A stretch of DNA of 9,968 nucleotides from contig PYCK01000185.1 in NCBI GenBank assembly GCA_009649835.1, positions 1 to 9,968 on the forward strand, read 5' to 3'. Shown here piece by piece: positions 1 to 5,931 of this stretch; within the stretch, counting starts at the first letter, position 1; every line of letters begins with the position of its first letter. Source of the DNA: Candidatus Methanocomedens sp. (GTDB lineage Archaea; Halobacteriota; Methanosarcinia; Methanosarcinales; Methanocomedenaceae). The notes beneath the pieces were generated by a model. The model worked only from the letters and a program-made list of their open reading frames with translations. It searched no databases and had not been told where the DNA came from. The position numbers and the translations under genes were made by a program.

Positions 1-648
1 CTGACACTGGACAGGTTTGCCGGATTTATTGACAGGGCACGGCAGTACCTGGATTCCCCTGCAATTGAACAGTTCTTTCCTACTCTTTCGGCCCGGTTAA
101 ATGATGCAGGATTTGATAATACCACTTCCAACAGGGGAACTTTCCTGATGGCCCTGGTCTTTGAAAGGCCTGATTTGGTAGAAGATGTACTCTATCCCCA
201 GCTTTTCATGCTTCACAATAGTATCACAGACCTGCTGTCCCGGAATAGATTTACTGTCCAAAATGGCGATGTGTGGGCAGGTGACCGGGAGACGGCAGTG
301 GTACTGGAACTGGAGGTCTGGCGGCTGCCCCCTGTTAAAAAGCATACTGGTCCACCGATATGGGAAAAATCCCATGCAGAAAAATTCAAACAGAAATACC
401 TGCAGGATAGAGGGTTTTCAGAAATCTATATAGAAAACGGCAGGTATGTGGTGGATATCCAGCGCAAGTATACGGATGCTACCGACCTACTATATAACGA
501 GATACACACCTGCAGGCTGGGCAAGCATGTGGGTAAGAGTATAAAGTTGGGTTTTAAGATATTGCAGGGTAGAGAATTACTTGAGCTCGATGATCAGGGT
601 TTCAGGGAATTCCTTACAGGATTTTTCCACCTGAATGTAATTCCTTGA
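1..648 (+). CDS. cca: CCA tRNA nucleotidyltransferase, archaeal class I (C-terminal part)
   Basis: This is the 3' part of a gene that enters from the left; the reading frame is open from base 1 to the TGA at 646-648 (215 codons visible). The enzyme adds or repairs the CCA end of tRNAs using CTP and ATP. The visible part covers the C-terminal body and tail domains. Family-like segments are FFP near residue 26, RGT followed by a Pxx-V-x-DVLYPQL stretch (about residues 46-65), a TGPPIW segment near 116, and a YVVDIQRKYTDA-like block near 150. The catalytic nucleotidyltransferase head lies outside the window, so catalytic residues cannot be checked. There is no frameshift in the visible part. The last 35 bp overlap the end of the opposing deacetylase gene. 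The assignment rests on recognising the archaeal CCA-enzyme tail and is fairly secure. Confidence 0.85.
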   Translation: MTLDRFAGFIDRARQYLDSPAIEQFFPTLSARLNDAGFDNTTSNRGTFLMALVFERPDLVEDVLYPQLFMLHNSITDLLSRNRFTVQNGDVWAGDRETAVVLELEVWRLPPVKKHTGPPIWEKSHAEKFKQKYLQDRGFSEIYIENGRYVVDIQRKYTDATDLLYNEIHTCRLGKHVGKSIKLGFKILQGRELLELDDQGFREFLTGFFHLNVIP

Positions 649-1711
649 CCTTCTCTACTATCTGGCGCGTATGGTCTGATACCTGTCCCTTTACCTTTCC
701 GGTCCCTGTTCCCATTCCCGTCCCCCTTCCAGTTTCCATTCCCGTTTCCATTTCCCTTCCTTTTTCTGTTCCTGACATATCATCACATTCACCCATAAGT
801 GCCCTGAATATCATGACAACGGATTCTGATAATGCATCATAATCATACCCTCCCTCCAGCGCCAGTACCAGCTTCCCACCGCACAGTTCATCTGCCAGCG
901 AGCGCACCACCCCTGTCATCTGTCCAAACCCTTCTGATGTCAGGTTCATACCTGCCAGCGGGTCGTCCCGGTGCCCGTCCTGTCCTGCGCTGACAAGAAT
1001 GATATCAGGCTTGAATTTACGGGCTGCTGGCACCAGTATCGCATTAAATACGTACAGGTAATCCGGATCTCCTGCACCTGATTGTAGCGGCACGTTAATA
1101 TTATATCCACTACCACCTCCCGCACCAGTTTCGTCCACACTGCCCGTGCCAGGATAATGAGGGGATTGGTGAATGGAAAAATACAGCACCGAGCTGTCCT
1201 TATAGAAAGCTTCCTGTGTACCATTGCCGTGATGGACATCCCAGTCAACGATAAGCACTTTTTCCAATCCCTTTTTCTGTGCATGCCGGGTGGCTATGGC
1301 TATATTGTTGAACAGGCAAAAACCCATACTCCTGTCCGGTTCGGCATGATGTCCGGGCGGGCGTACCAGAGCGAATACGCTGTCCATCCCGTCCATCACC
1401 GCATCAACTGCTATAATTACTCCACCGGCAGCCAACAACGCTATCTCATACGAGCGGCTGCAGGTGGGTGTGTCCGGGTCAAGCTGCATCCCACTGGATG
1501 AAAGATCCATGACTGTCCGGATAAGGTCATGGGTATGGATATAATGGATCTGGTCCGCTTTGGCAGGTACGGGTTCGATCAGGATGAGCCTGTTGAAATA
1601 AGGACTTTCCTTCAAGCCATCCATTATAGCAGTTAAGCGACCACTATTCTCAGGATGGAGGCCAGTGTCATGCTTCAAGTAGTCATCGTGATATACATAG
1701 CCTGTCTGCAT
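614..1711 (-). CDS. Histone deacetylase family protein (class II / acetylpolyamine amidohydrolase-like)
   Basis: Zn-dependent amidohydrolase that removes acetyl groups from lysine or polyamine substrates; the archaeal substrate is not known from sequence. Numbered from the ATG at 1711 (365 aa), the core shows RPPGHHAEP (HH at 121-122, catalytic histidines), GFCLFNNIA, and DWDVHHGNG (zinc ligands D158 and H160). It also shows a SIHQSPHYPGTG loop, SAGQDGH (third zinc ligand D245) and EGGY (Y289). All expected catalytic residues are present, so it should be active. An in-frame GTG at 1726 would add five residues. I prefer ATG 1711 because the HDAC fold normally begins at this GYVYHDD-type strand and because a TATA box lies about 27 bp upstream, predicting a leaderless mRNA. 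The C-terminus (about 322-340) is a Gly/Thr/Met/Glu four-residue repeat not typical of the family, followed by a short helical tail. The gene is convergent with cca and overlaps its end by 35 bp. Confidence 0.88.
   Translation of the reverse strand: MQTGYVYHDDYLKHDTGLHPENSGRLTAIMDGLKESPYFNRLILIEPVPAKADQIHYIHTHDLIRTVMDLSSSGMQLDPDTPTCSRSYEIALLAAGGVIIAVDAVMDGMDSVFALVRPPGHHAEPDRSMGFCLFNNIAIATRHAQKKGLEKVLIVDWDVHHGNGTQEAFYKDSSVLYFSIHQSPHYPGTGSVDETGAGGGSGYNINVPLQSGAGDPDYLYVFNAILVPAARKFKPDIILVSAGQDGHRDDPLAGMNLTSEGFGQMTGVVRSLADELCGGKLVLALEGGYDYDALSESVVMIFRALMGECDDMSGTEKGREMETGMETGRGTGMGTGTGKVKGQVSDHTRQIVEKVKELHSGGKIL
696..773. repeat. Imperfect 12-bp tandem repeat inside the deacetylase gene
   Basis: On the + strand, units such as GTTCCCATTCCC (708-719), GTCCCCCTTCCA (720-731), GTTTCCATTCCC (732-743) and GTTTCCATTTCC (744-755) follow one another, with degenerate units on either side. 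The tract is strongly pyrimidine-rich on this strand and purine-rich on the coding strand. Because 12 is a multiple of three, it encodes an in-frame run of (M/R)-(E/G)-T-G type tetrapeptides. It looks like expansion by replication slippage in a flexible linker. Confidence 0.85.
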
Positions 1712-1733
1712 AAAAATAAAAGGCACAGGTTAC

Positions 1734-1741
1734 AATATAAG
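1734..1741 (-). promoter_or_regulatory. TATA box of the deacetylase gene
   Basis: The minus strand reads CTTATATT here. Its centre is about 27 bp from the ATG at 1711, so transcription would begin at or next to that ATG (leaderless mRNA). No Shine-Dalgarno sequence is visible before either candidate start. The element lies in the 40-bp gap after the DUF2111 gene, so the deacetylase can be transcribed separately. Confidence 0.5.
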
Positions 1742-1751
1742 ATTTTTGGAA

Positions 1752-2087
1752 TTACAGTCTTGTAAGATCGATAAAACCTGCAAGGTTGACAATTCCAATG
1801 GCAGCTACAACCTCACCTGCTTTATCCGTGATAGGTGAAACCACTACAGGGAGATCCTTATACGGCCCCTCATCGGCAAAGCCATGAATGGTATTTTTCT
1901 GTTCGATTGCCATTTCCAGATACTTGCCAGTGTAATCATAATCAATGACCTGGTTGTTCTCGATCCTTATACCATTCTTATTCTTACTCTTTACTGTTAC
2001 CGGGAGACCAACTGCTGAATAGATGGCCATTGCAATCGGTTCTAAGTCTTCAGATGTTGAATCTTTTGTTATGGCAATTCCTTGCAT
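1752..2087 (-). CDS. DUF2111 family protein
   Basis: A 111-residue protein that I recognise as the methanogen-associated DUF2111 family, of unknown function. It begins with a short helical region ending around LEPIAMAIYSAVGLPV (16-31). This is followed by beta-rich segments, an IENNQVIDYDYTGKYLE stretch (42-58), and a conserved-looking PVVVSPITDKAGEVVAAIGI block (80-99). The overall pattern suggests a small single-domain alpha/beta sensor-like fold, possibly PAS/GAF-like, but that is inference. There is no signal peptide, membrane segment or metal-binding motif. The start ATG at 2087 is preceded by a weak GGTG at about 5-nt spacing and a TATA region at 2108-2124. The deacetylase gene starts 40 bp downstream in the same direction, but has its own TATA element. 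Confidence 0.8.
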   Translation of the reverse strand: MQGIAITKDSTSEDLEPIAMAIYSAVGLPVTVKSKNKNGIRIENNQVIDYDYTGKYLEMAIEQKNTIHGFADEGPYKDLPVVVSPITDKAGEVVAAIGIVNLAGFIDLTRL

Positions 2088-2107
2088 TATTACACCAGAT
2101 GAGCAAT

Positions 2108-2124
2108 ATGATATAATATATTTA
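2108..2124 (-). promoter_or_regulatory. TATA box of the DUF2111 gene
   Basis: The minus strand reads an A/T-only stretch TAAATATATTATAT here. Initiation expected 25-30 bp downstream would fall a few bases before the ATG at 2087, giving a very short leader that includes GGTG (2093-2096). Confidence 0.5.
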
Positions 2125-2130
2125 AATGCT

Positions 2131-2152
2131 CCGAAAATGTCAGCACTTTCGG
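2131..2152. promoter_or_regulatory. Palindrome upstream of the DUF2111 TATA box (possible operator)
   Basis: CCGAAA at 2131-2136 and TTTCGG at 2147-2152 form a perfect 6-bp inverted repeat with a 10-bp spacer. Inside the spacer TG/CA adds two more symmetric pairs. The 22-bp element sits directly upstream of the BRE/TATA region of the DUF2111 promoter, a usual place for an archaeal activator or repressor dimer. No known regulator motif was recognised. Confidence 0.35.
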
Positions 2153-2169
2153 TTGTACGTTGTTCCGAA

Positions 2170-2274
2170 TTAAAACAATTTCCTTAACTCTTTTAGTAAC
2201 TCCAACCAGTCAAATTCACACTTCACATACCCAAAATTATATTGTCCGCCCTGTACAGGTATATGATACGTAGG
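2170..2274 (-). pseudogene. C-terminal remnant of an unknown protein (possibly a transposase)
   Basis: Reading the minus strand from 2274 to a TAA at 2170-2172 gives about 34 codons of protein-like sequence. It begins PTYHIPVQGGQYNFGYVK, then has an amphipathic FDWLELLKELRKLF end. Two stops (2275-2280) cut it off from anything upstream, and there is no start codon or ribosome binding site. The pattern of an IPVQGG turn, aromatic strand and charged terminal helix, ending at a clean stop, looks like the surviving tail of a decayed gene. A DDE transposase C-terminus is my best guess, but I do not recognise the family with certainty. It is too short to be excluded as chance. Confidence 0.35.
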
Positions 2275-2287
2275 CTATCATGCATAA

Positions 2288-2530
2288 ATAGGGAGTGCAA
2301 GGATGCCATTTGCACTGACAGGGGTGCTGTTCGTGCTAATATCAGCCGCTGCCTCATTAAATTTATTACAAATGGATGCCCGCATGGCTTCAGCCATGGC
2401 GAAAGATACTGATATTAATGCTGCTGATACTGCGTTATTGTATGCAAGGGCCGACCTGGCAAGAATTGTGGTTTTCACTTCAACTGCTCAATCAATCAAC
2501 AGCAATCCGAAGAAAGTAATCTGCTCTTGA
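2288..2530 (+). pseudogene. N-terminal fragment of a membrane-anchored (pilin-like?) protein
   Basis: The frame opens after a stop at 2285-2287. With an ATG at 2303 it would encode 75 aa, and the codons before the ATG (IGSAR) also look protein-like. The N-terminus has a convincing hydrophobic segment, FALTGVLFVLISAAASLNLL (residues 3-22), then an alanine-rich helix (about 24-57) with a D-INAADTALLYARADLAR stretch. This resembles the N-terminal anchor of archaeal type IV pilin-like or secreted membrane-tethered proteins, which are much longer. From about residue 58 the sequence loses character, and its last 43 bp are antisense to the DUF2284 gene. There is no clear ribosome binding site (only AAGG directly before ATG). 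It most likely is a truncated relic; an intact small membrane protein remains possible. Confidence 0.45.
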
Positions 2531-3075
2531 TATGATGTGCGAACTTCTAAATCATATCCTGCTGCCCTCATGGTCTTGAACACATCTATTCCACATGCCT
2601 CCATAGATGGTCTTGCTTTATCCTGATGCTTACAGAATCGCTTAGCTGCGTGGTCTAAAGCAAAATCCTCTTTCTCTGGCAGACAATCACGGCAAAAGGA
2701 GCAAGGTAGTGCAGCCATTGCAAACGCTTTGTAATAGCCTGCAAGGAAAGCATGCCTTTCTAAATCAAACATCGTATTGTGTATAGTTAATATCGCATCC
2801 CAGAGGTAATGATGGAGATGCGCAGGCGGCACCTTCAAATTCGGCCCTACATTATTAAATCGTGTGATAAGCGCTTGTTCATAGCATTTTAATAACTTTC
2901 TTGTCTCGTCTGGCCCTGGTGTATAAGGCGGACATGTCAAATGCTTCCCAAATGCTTTACATCCATATTCACATTTCCAGCGCACCCACTCGGCTACTTC
3001 TATCTCCTTAACTGGAATAAGTTTAAAATCACCATGTATTCCTTCTAATTCCTGCATTAGTGTATCTAATTTCAT
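2488..3075 (-). CDS. DUF2284 family cysteine-rich metal-binding protein
   Basis: A 195-aa protein recognised as DUF2284 (predicted metal-binding, function unknown). From the ATG at 3075, cysteines cluster as C35-x3-C39-x8-C48-PPY, then PC125-SFC128-RDC131, C148 and C161 in a RPSMEACGIDV block. This spacing suggests binding of a metal ion or an iron-sulfur cluster. It has no membrane segment or signal peptide, so it should be cytoplasmic. In-frame ATGs also exist at 3084 and 3093. I choose 3075 because GGGGAGG (3085-3091) lies 9 nt upstream of it, while the ATG at 3084 directly abuts that site and the one at 3093 lies upstream of it. The gene stands alone: serA is divergent, and the apparent gene fragment on the other strand overlaps its 3' end. 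A redox or electron-transfer accessory role is possible but unproven. Confidence 0.82.
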   Translation of the reverse strand: MKLDTLMQELEGIHGDFKLIPVKEIEVAEWVRWKCEYGCKAFGKHLTCPPYTPGPDETRKLLKCYEQALITRFNNVGPNLKVPPAHLHHYLWDAILTIHNTMFDLERHAFLAGYYKAFAMAALPCSFCRDCLPEKEDFALDHAAKRFCKHQDKARPSMEACGIDVFKTMRAAGYDLEVRTSYQEQITFFGLLLID

Positions 3076-3084
3076 TAATTCCAT

Positions 3085-3091
3085 CCTCCCC
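3085..3091 (-). promoter_or_regulatory. Ribosome binding site deciding the DUF2284 start
   Basis: The minus strand reads GGGGAGG, nine bases before the ATG at 3075. It fits the archaeal anti-Shine-Dalgarno well and rules against the upstream in-frame ATGs at 3084 and 3093. Confidence 0.7.
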
Positions 3092-3151
3092 ATTATTTTC
3101 CAGTTTCTGTCTCTTTATGATTTGCCGCATAAAGATTATTTACTTAATACC

Positions 3152-3161
3152 TTATATATAA
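3152..3161. promoter_or_regulatory. Symmetric TATA element in the DUF2284-serA divergent region
   Basis: TTATATATAA is a perfect palindrome and could serve either strand. For the minus strand it would start the DUF2284 transcript near 3130, with a leader of about 50 nt. The 220-bp divergent region (3094-3314) holds no gene. It also contains CTATAATA at 3251-3258, better placed for serA (predicted start near 3281). Confidence 0.4.
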
Positions 3162-3250
3162 AAAAATCTACAATCTTGAAAACGAGGATATAGAAGTAAA
3201 TTGATGAATTTTTGAAGGTCTGGTAAACCTTTTCTAACGAAACAATGAAG

Positions 3251-3258
3251 CTATAATA
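3251..3258 (+). promoter_or_regulatory. Probable TATA box of serA
   Basis: CTATAATA lies about 60 bp before the serA ATG and is preceded by a purine-rich GAAACAATGAAG stretch that could act as BRE. Initiation about 27 bp downstream would leave a leader of roughly 35 nt that includes the GGAG at 3303-3306. Confidence 0.4.
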
Positions 3259-3314
3259 CTCATATTACTTCCCAGATTCAAAGTAGAATACTATTAATCA
3301 TTGGAGAATATGAC

Positions 3315-4886
3315 ATGAAAGTTCTTGTTAGCGATTCATTATCTGAAAAGGGTATAGAAATACTGGAAAAAGGAGCGGAAGTTGACGTAAGAACGGGCAT
3401 GAGCCCGGAAGAATTGAAGGCATGTATAGGGGAATACGATGCCCTGGTAGTCAGGAGCCAGACCCAGGTGACAGAGGATGTCATCAAGGCTGCTGAAAAC
3501 CTTAAGATCATAGGCAGGGCCGGCGTGGGTGTGGATAATATCGATGTTGAAGCTGCCACCCAGCGGGGTATTATTGTGATCAACGCCCCGGAAGGCAATA
3601 TGATCTCTGCTGCCGAGCATACCATAGCCATGATGATGGCCATATCCAGGAACATCCCACAGGCAAACCAGTCCATGAGAGCAGGGAAATGGGACCGTAA
3701 ACTCTTCATGGGCGTTGAAGTAAGGGGCAAGACCCTGGGTGTGGTGGGACTTGGACGGATAGGTACAGAAGTGGCCAAGCGCGCACAGGGAATGGAGATG
3801 AATATCATGGCCTATGACCCGTTCATCAGTGAAGAACGAGCAGCTGACCTGGGTGTCAAGCTTACCACTGTGGAGGATATTGTCCTTAATGCGGATTACA
3901 TCACTGTGCATACACCCCTAACAAAGGACACCAGGGACCTCATCGCTAAGGAAGAATTCGAAAAAGCCAAACCAGGGGTCAGGATCATAAACTGCGCCCG
4001 CGGCGGGATAATCAATGAAAAAGCCCTGGCTGAGGCCGTGGCCAGTGGTAAAGTGGCAGCCGCCGCCATTGATGTTTTTACCAGCGAGCCGCCAACCGGT
4101 TCACCGCTACTGGAACAGGATAATATTATAGTCACGCCACACCTGGGAGCATCCACAAAAGAAGCCCAGGTAAATGTGGCAGTGGATGTGGCCGAGCAGA
4201 TCATCAACTTCAATCAGGGGCTGCCTGTAAAAAACGCCATCAATATGCCATATGTGAAACAGGAGATCATGAAAGTGCTGCAGCCCTACCTGCCGCTGGC
4301 AGAGAAGATAGGCAAACTTGCCGCCCAGCTCATGGAAGAAAAATATGAGAGGATAGAGGTATCATACAGCGGTGAGATCGCTGAATGGGATACAGGCCCC
4401 GTAACCGTAGCTGCCCTTAAGGGGCTGCTTGAGTTTGCTATGGGGTCATCCGTGAACTATGTCAATGCTCCTGTCATTGCCAAAGAGCGTAAGATAAAAG
4501 TGGTAGAGAGCAAGTCAAAGACCACGGAGAGCTACTCCAACCTGATCATGGTGAATATTTTCAATAATGGAAAGGTAAAGACCGTGGGAGGCACCATGGT
4601 AGGTACAAACCCCAGGATCGTGCAGATCGATGAGTTCAGCATTGATGTGCTGCCCTTAGGGCATATGATAATCGCCCTCCATGAGGACCATCCGAACATC
4701 ATCGGCCCATGCTGCATGTTGCTGGGTAAACATGACATCAATATTGCAGGCATGCAGGTCGGTCGCATAAAAGCAGGTGGGACAGCCATTATGGCACTCA
4801 ATGTGGATTCAGAGGTGAATGAGGAGATATTAAACGAGATAAGGGCTGTGAAAGGTATACTGAATGCGAAGATGGTATATCTTTAG
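3315..4886 (+). CDS. serA: D-3-phosphoglycerate dehydrogenase
   Basis: Catalyses NAD-dependent oxidation of 3-phosphoglycerate to 3-phosphohydroxypyruvate, the first step of serine synthesis in the cytoplasm. The 523-aa length fits the long form. Order of domains: split substrate-binding domain (1-100 and about 290-315); NAD-binding Rossmann domain with GLGRIG at 145-150 and an acidic D168 after the following strand; allosteric substrate-binding domain (about 320-450); C-terminal ACT domain (about 451-523, IALHEDHPNIIG onward), where serine feedback would bind. The catalytic set is complete: R229 in CARGG, E258 in the VFTSEP loop, H276 in TPHLGAST. The start ATG follows GGAG (3303-3306) at 8-nt spacing. 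An overlapping ATG at 3310 is followed at once by a stop. The gene appears monocistronic, with DUF1699 downstream under its own promoter. No defects were seen. Confidence 0.96.
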   Translation: MKVLVSDSLSEKGIEILEKGAEVDVRTGMSPEELKACIGEYDALVVRSQTQVTEDVIKAAENLKIIGRAGVGVDNIDVEAATQRGIIVINAPEGNMISAAEHTIAMMMAISRNIPQANQSMRAGKWDRKLFMGVEVRGKTLGVVGLGRIGTEVAKRAQGMEMNIMAYDPFISEERAADLGVKLTTVEDIVLNADYITVHTPLTKDTRDLIAKEEFEKAKPGVRIINCARGGIINEKALAEAVASGKVAAAAIDVFTSEPPTGSPLLEQDNIIVTPHLGASTKEAQVNVAVDVAEQIINFNQGLPVKNAINMPYVKQEIMKVLQPYLPLAEKIGKLAAQLMEEKYERIEVSYSGEIAEWDTGPVTVAALKGLLEFAMGSSVNYVNAPVIAKERKIKVVESKSKTTESYSNLIMVNIFNNGKVKTVGGTMVGTNPRIVQIDEFSIDVLPLGHMIIALHEDHPNIIGPCCMLLGKHDINIAGMQVGRIKAGGTAIMALNVDSEVNEEILNEIRAVKGILNAKMVYL

Positions 4887-4894
4887 ATAGTTCT

Positions 4895-4921
4895 TCCTGT
4901 GCTGCAGCCTGGTACTGTCAA
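4895..4921. repeat. 27-nt dispersed repeat, copy 1 (just after serA)
   Basis: This noncoding segment begins 8 bp after the serA stop. Its first 20 bases are identical to 8552-8571 inside pus10, and over 27 bases 25 match (mismatches at 4915 and 4916). The core is the palindromic GCTGCAGC. Same orientation as copy 2. Confidence 0.8.
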
Positions 4922-4982
4922 CATAAACCAAATCATTGGCCCACCTAATATAAATTGATTTGATGTCATCAACAATCAATAA

Positions 4983-4990
4983 TTATAAAT
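4983..4990 (+). promoter_or_regulatory. TATA box of the DUF1699 gene
   Basis: TTATAAAT is centred about 27 bp before position 5013, so transcription should start a few bases before the ATG at 5017. This near-leaderless layout agrees with the absence of a ribosome binding site and argues against a TTG start at 4993, which would lie upstream of the transcript. Confidence 0.55.
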
Positions 4991-5016
4991 AGTTGAATCC
5001 TATACTCTTACATATT

Positions 5017-5298
5017 ATGGAAGTAGTATTTCGTATAATCGGTTCGGAAGAAGATATGGCCAGCCTGCAGTCTGATGAGGAATATGTCCACTTCTGTTTC
5101 AGACCATCAGAAAAAGAGATATTCAATGTGGTCCGTACCTGTCCTAATATTAAAATGATCCAGCTTCCTGTTTCTTATTTCAACACGTTATCAAATACAA
5201 CTAAAACATTAATGTCAATGAACAATATTGAAATAAGGGTCGGCAATGTGTGGGGACACAGGACTGATATTGATACACATAAGACCATAGATATATAG
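5017..5298 (+). CDS. DUF1699 family protein
   Basis: A 93-aa protein that I recognise as DUF1699, a highly conserved family known mainly from Methanosarcinales; function unknown. Visible family-like segments are EEYVHFCFRPSEKEIF (about 21-36), a VRTCPNIKMIQLPVSYF core (38-54), and the GNVWGHRTDI end (about 77-86). The mixed strand/helix pattern suggests a compact cytoplasmic alpha/beta domain without membrane segments. An in-frame TTG at 4993 would add eight residues, but the TATA position favours ATG 5017. It is convergent with the leftward Mtq2-ksgA gene string, with a hairpin between them. Its presence is one of the better taxonomic hints in the window. Confidence 0.82.
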   Translation: MEVVFRIIGSEEDMASLQSDEEYVHFCFRPSEKEIFNVVRTCPNIKMIQLPVSYFNTLSNTTKTLMSMNNIEIRVGNVWGHRTDIDTHKTIDI

Positions 5299-5314
5299 GC
5301 TTACCAGGCATGCA

Positions 5315-5331
5315 GATTTTATAATAAAATC
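5315..5331. terminator. Hairpin between convergent genes (possible bidirectional terminator)
   Basis: GATTTTA, a 3-nt loop TAA, then TAAAATC form a perfect 7-bp A/T-rich stem. It lies 17 bp after the DUF1699 stop and 22 bp after the opposing methyltransferase stop. T-rich runs occur on both strands. Archaeal termination depends mainly on T-tracts, so the hairpin itself may be incidental. Confidence 0.35.
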
Positions 5332-5352
5332 ATATCATACGTCCAAGTCTAT

Positions 5353-5931
5353 CTATTTACTCCCTTTTAGTACAACAAGTTGTTCAAAAAAGTGCCTGGA
5401 CTCTGACACAGGTTCCACAGCCAGGCCGGCATCCTGCATCAATCTGCTAACCTCACTGACACCTGTGAGTGATGAAACCAGCAGGAGTACCCGTCCGCCC
5501 TGGGATAGAAGTTCCCATATTCCTTTAAGAAAACGTGCAATGGTCCTCCTCCCGTTCGGCCCACCGTCAAGCATCAGGTCATCCCACCCACCCAGGCGCT
5601 CGTTTTTAGATGTGGGCAGGTAGGGCGGGTTGAACACTATCAGGTCAAAGGTGCCTTTCAACCCTGCATACAGGTCGGTCCTGACCACTGTCACCCCGTT
5701 ACCTGCTGCACATTTCACAGCATGGGGATTAAGGTCAGTGGCAACCACCATTGAGGCAATGTCGCTGGCAAAGACAGATACTATCCCTGAACCGCACCCC
5801 ACTTCAAGTACACGGTCACCATTTCGAATATTTTCAAGTAGTGCATCAACCAGCAGGAAACTATCCTCTGCCGGTTCATAGACATGGGGCACCAGTTCTA
5901 TGGTCTTATCCCTGTAAGTTATCGAAGTCAT
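5353..5931 (-). CDS. mtq2: HemK2/Mtq2-type protein-glutamine N5-methyltransferase
   Basis: SAM-dependent methyltransferase expected to methylate the glutamine of the GGQ motif in archaeal release factor aRF1, probably with a Trm112-like partner as shown for haloarchaeal Mtq2. The 192-aa length fits this short form, which lacks the N-terminal domain of bacterial PrmC. Motifs: YEPAEDSFLL (18-27, typical of Mtq2), VLEVGCGSG (41-49, SAM motif I), ATDLNPHA (64-71, acidic residue for ribose), and the catalytic NPPY at 101-104. The GGWDDLMLDGG loop (114-124) is usual for the family. Its ATG overlaps the ksgA stop in ATGA (5928-5931), implying translational coupling. It is the last gene of the leftward cluster. 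No partner gene for Trm112 is seen here. Confidence 0.87.
   Translation of the reverse strand: MTSITYRDKTIELVPHVYEPAEDSFLLVDALLENIRNGDRVLEVGCGSGIVSVFASDIASMVVATDLNPHAVKCAAGNGVTVVRTDLYAGLKGTFDLIVFNPPYLPTSKNERLGGWDDLMLDGGPNGRRTIARFLKGIWELLSQGGRVLLLVSSLTGVSEVSRLMQDAGLAVEPVSESRHFFEQLVVLKGSK

Noticed and set aside
2278..2478. A 66-codon minus-strand frame in the 2088-2487 interval
   Set aside because: The opposite strand has the more convincing membrane-anchor reading, and this frame looks like its mirror image (alanine-rich because of complementary GC-rich codons).
3339..3911. 190-codon and 176-codon minus-strand frames opposite serA
   Set aside because: Antisense to a complete, strongly recognised serA; no ribosome binding site and no domain-like sequence.
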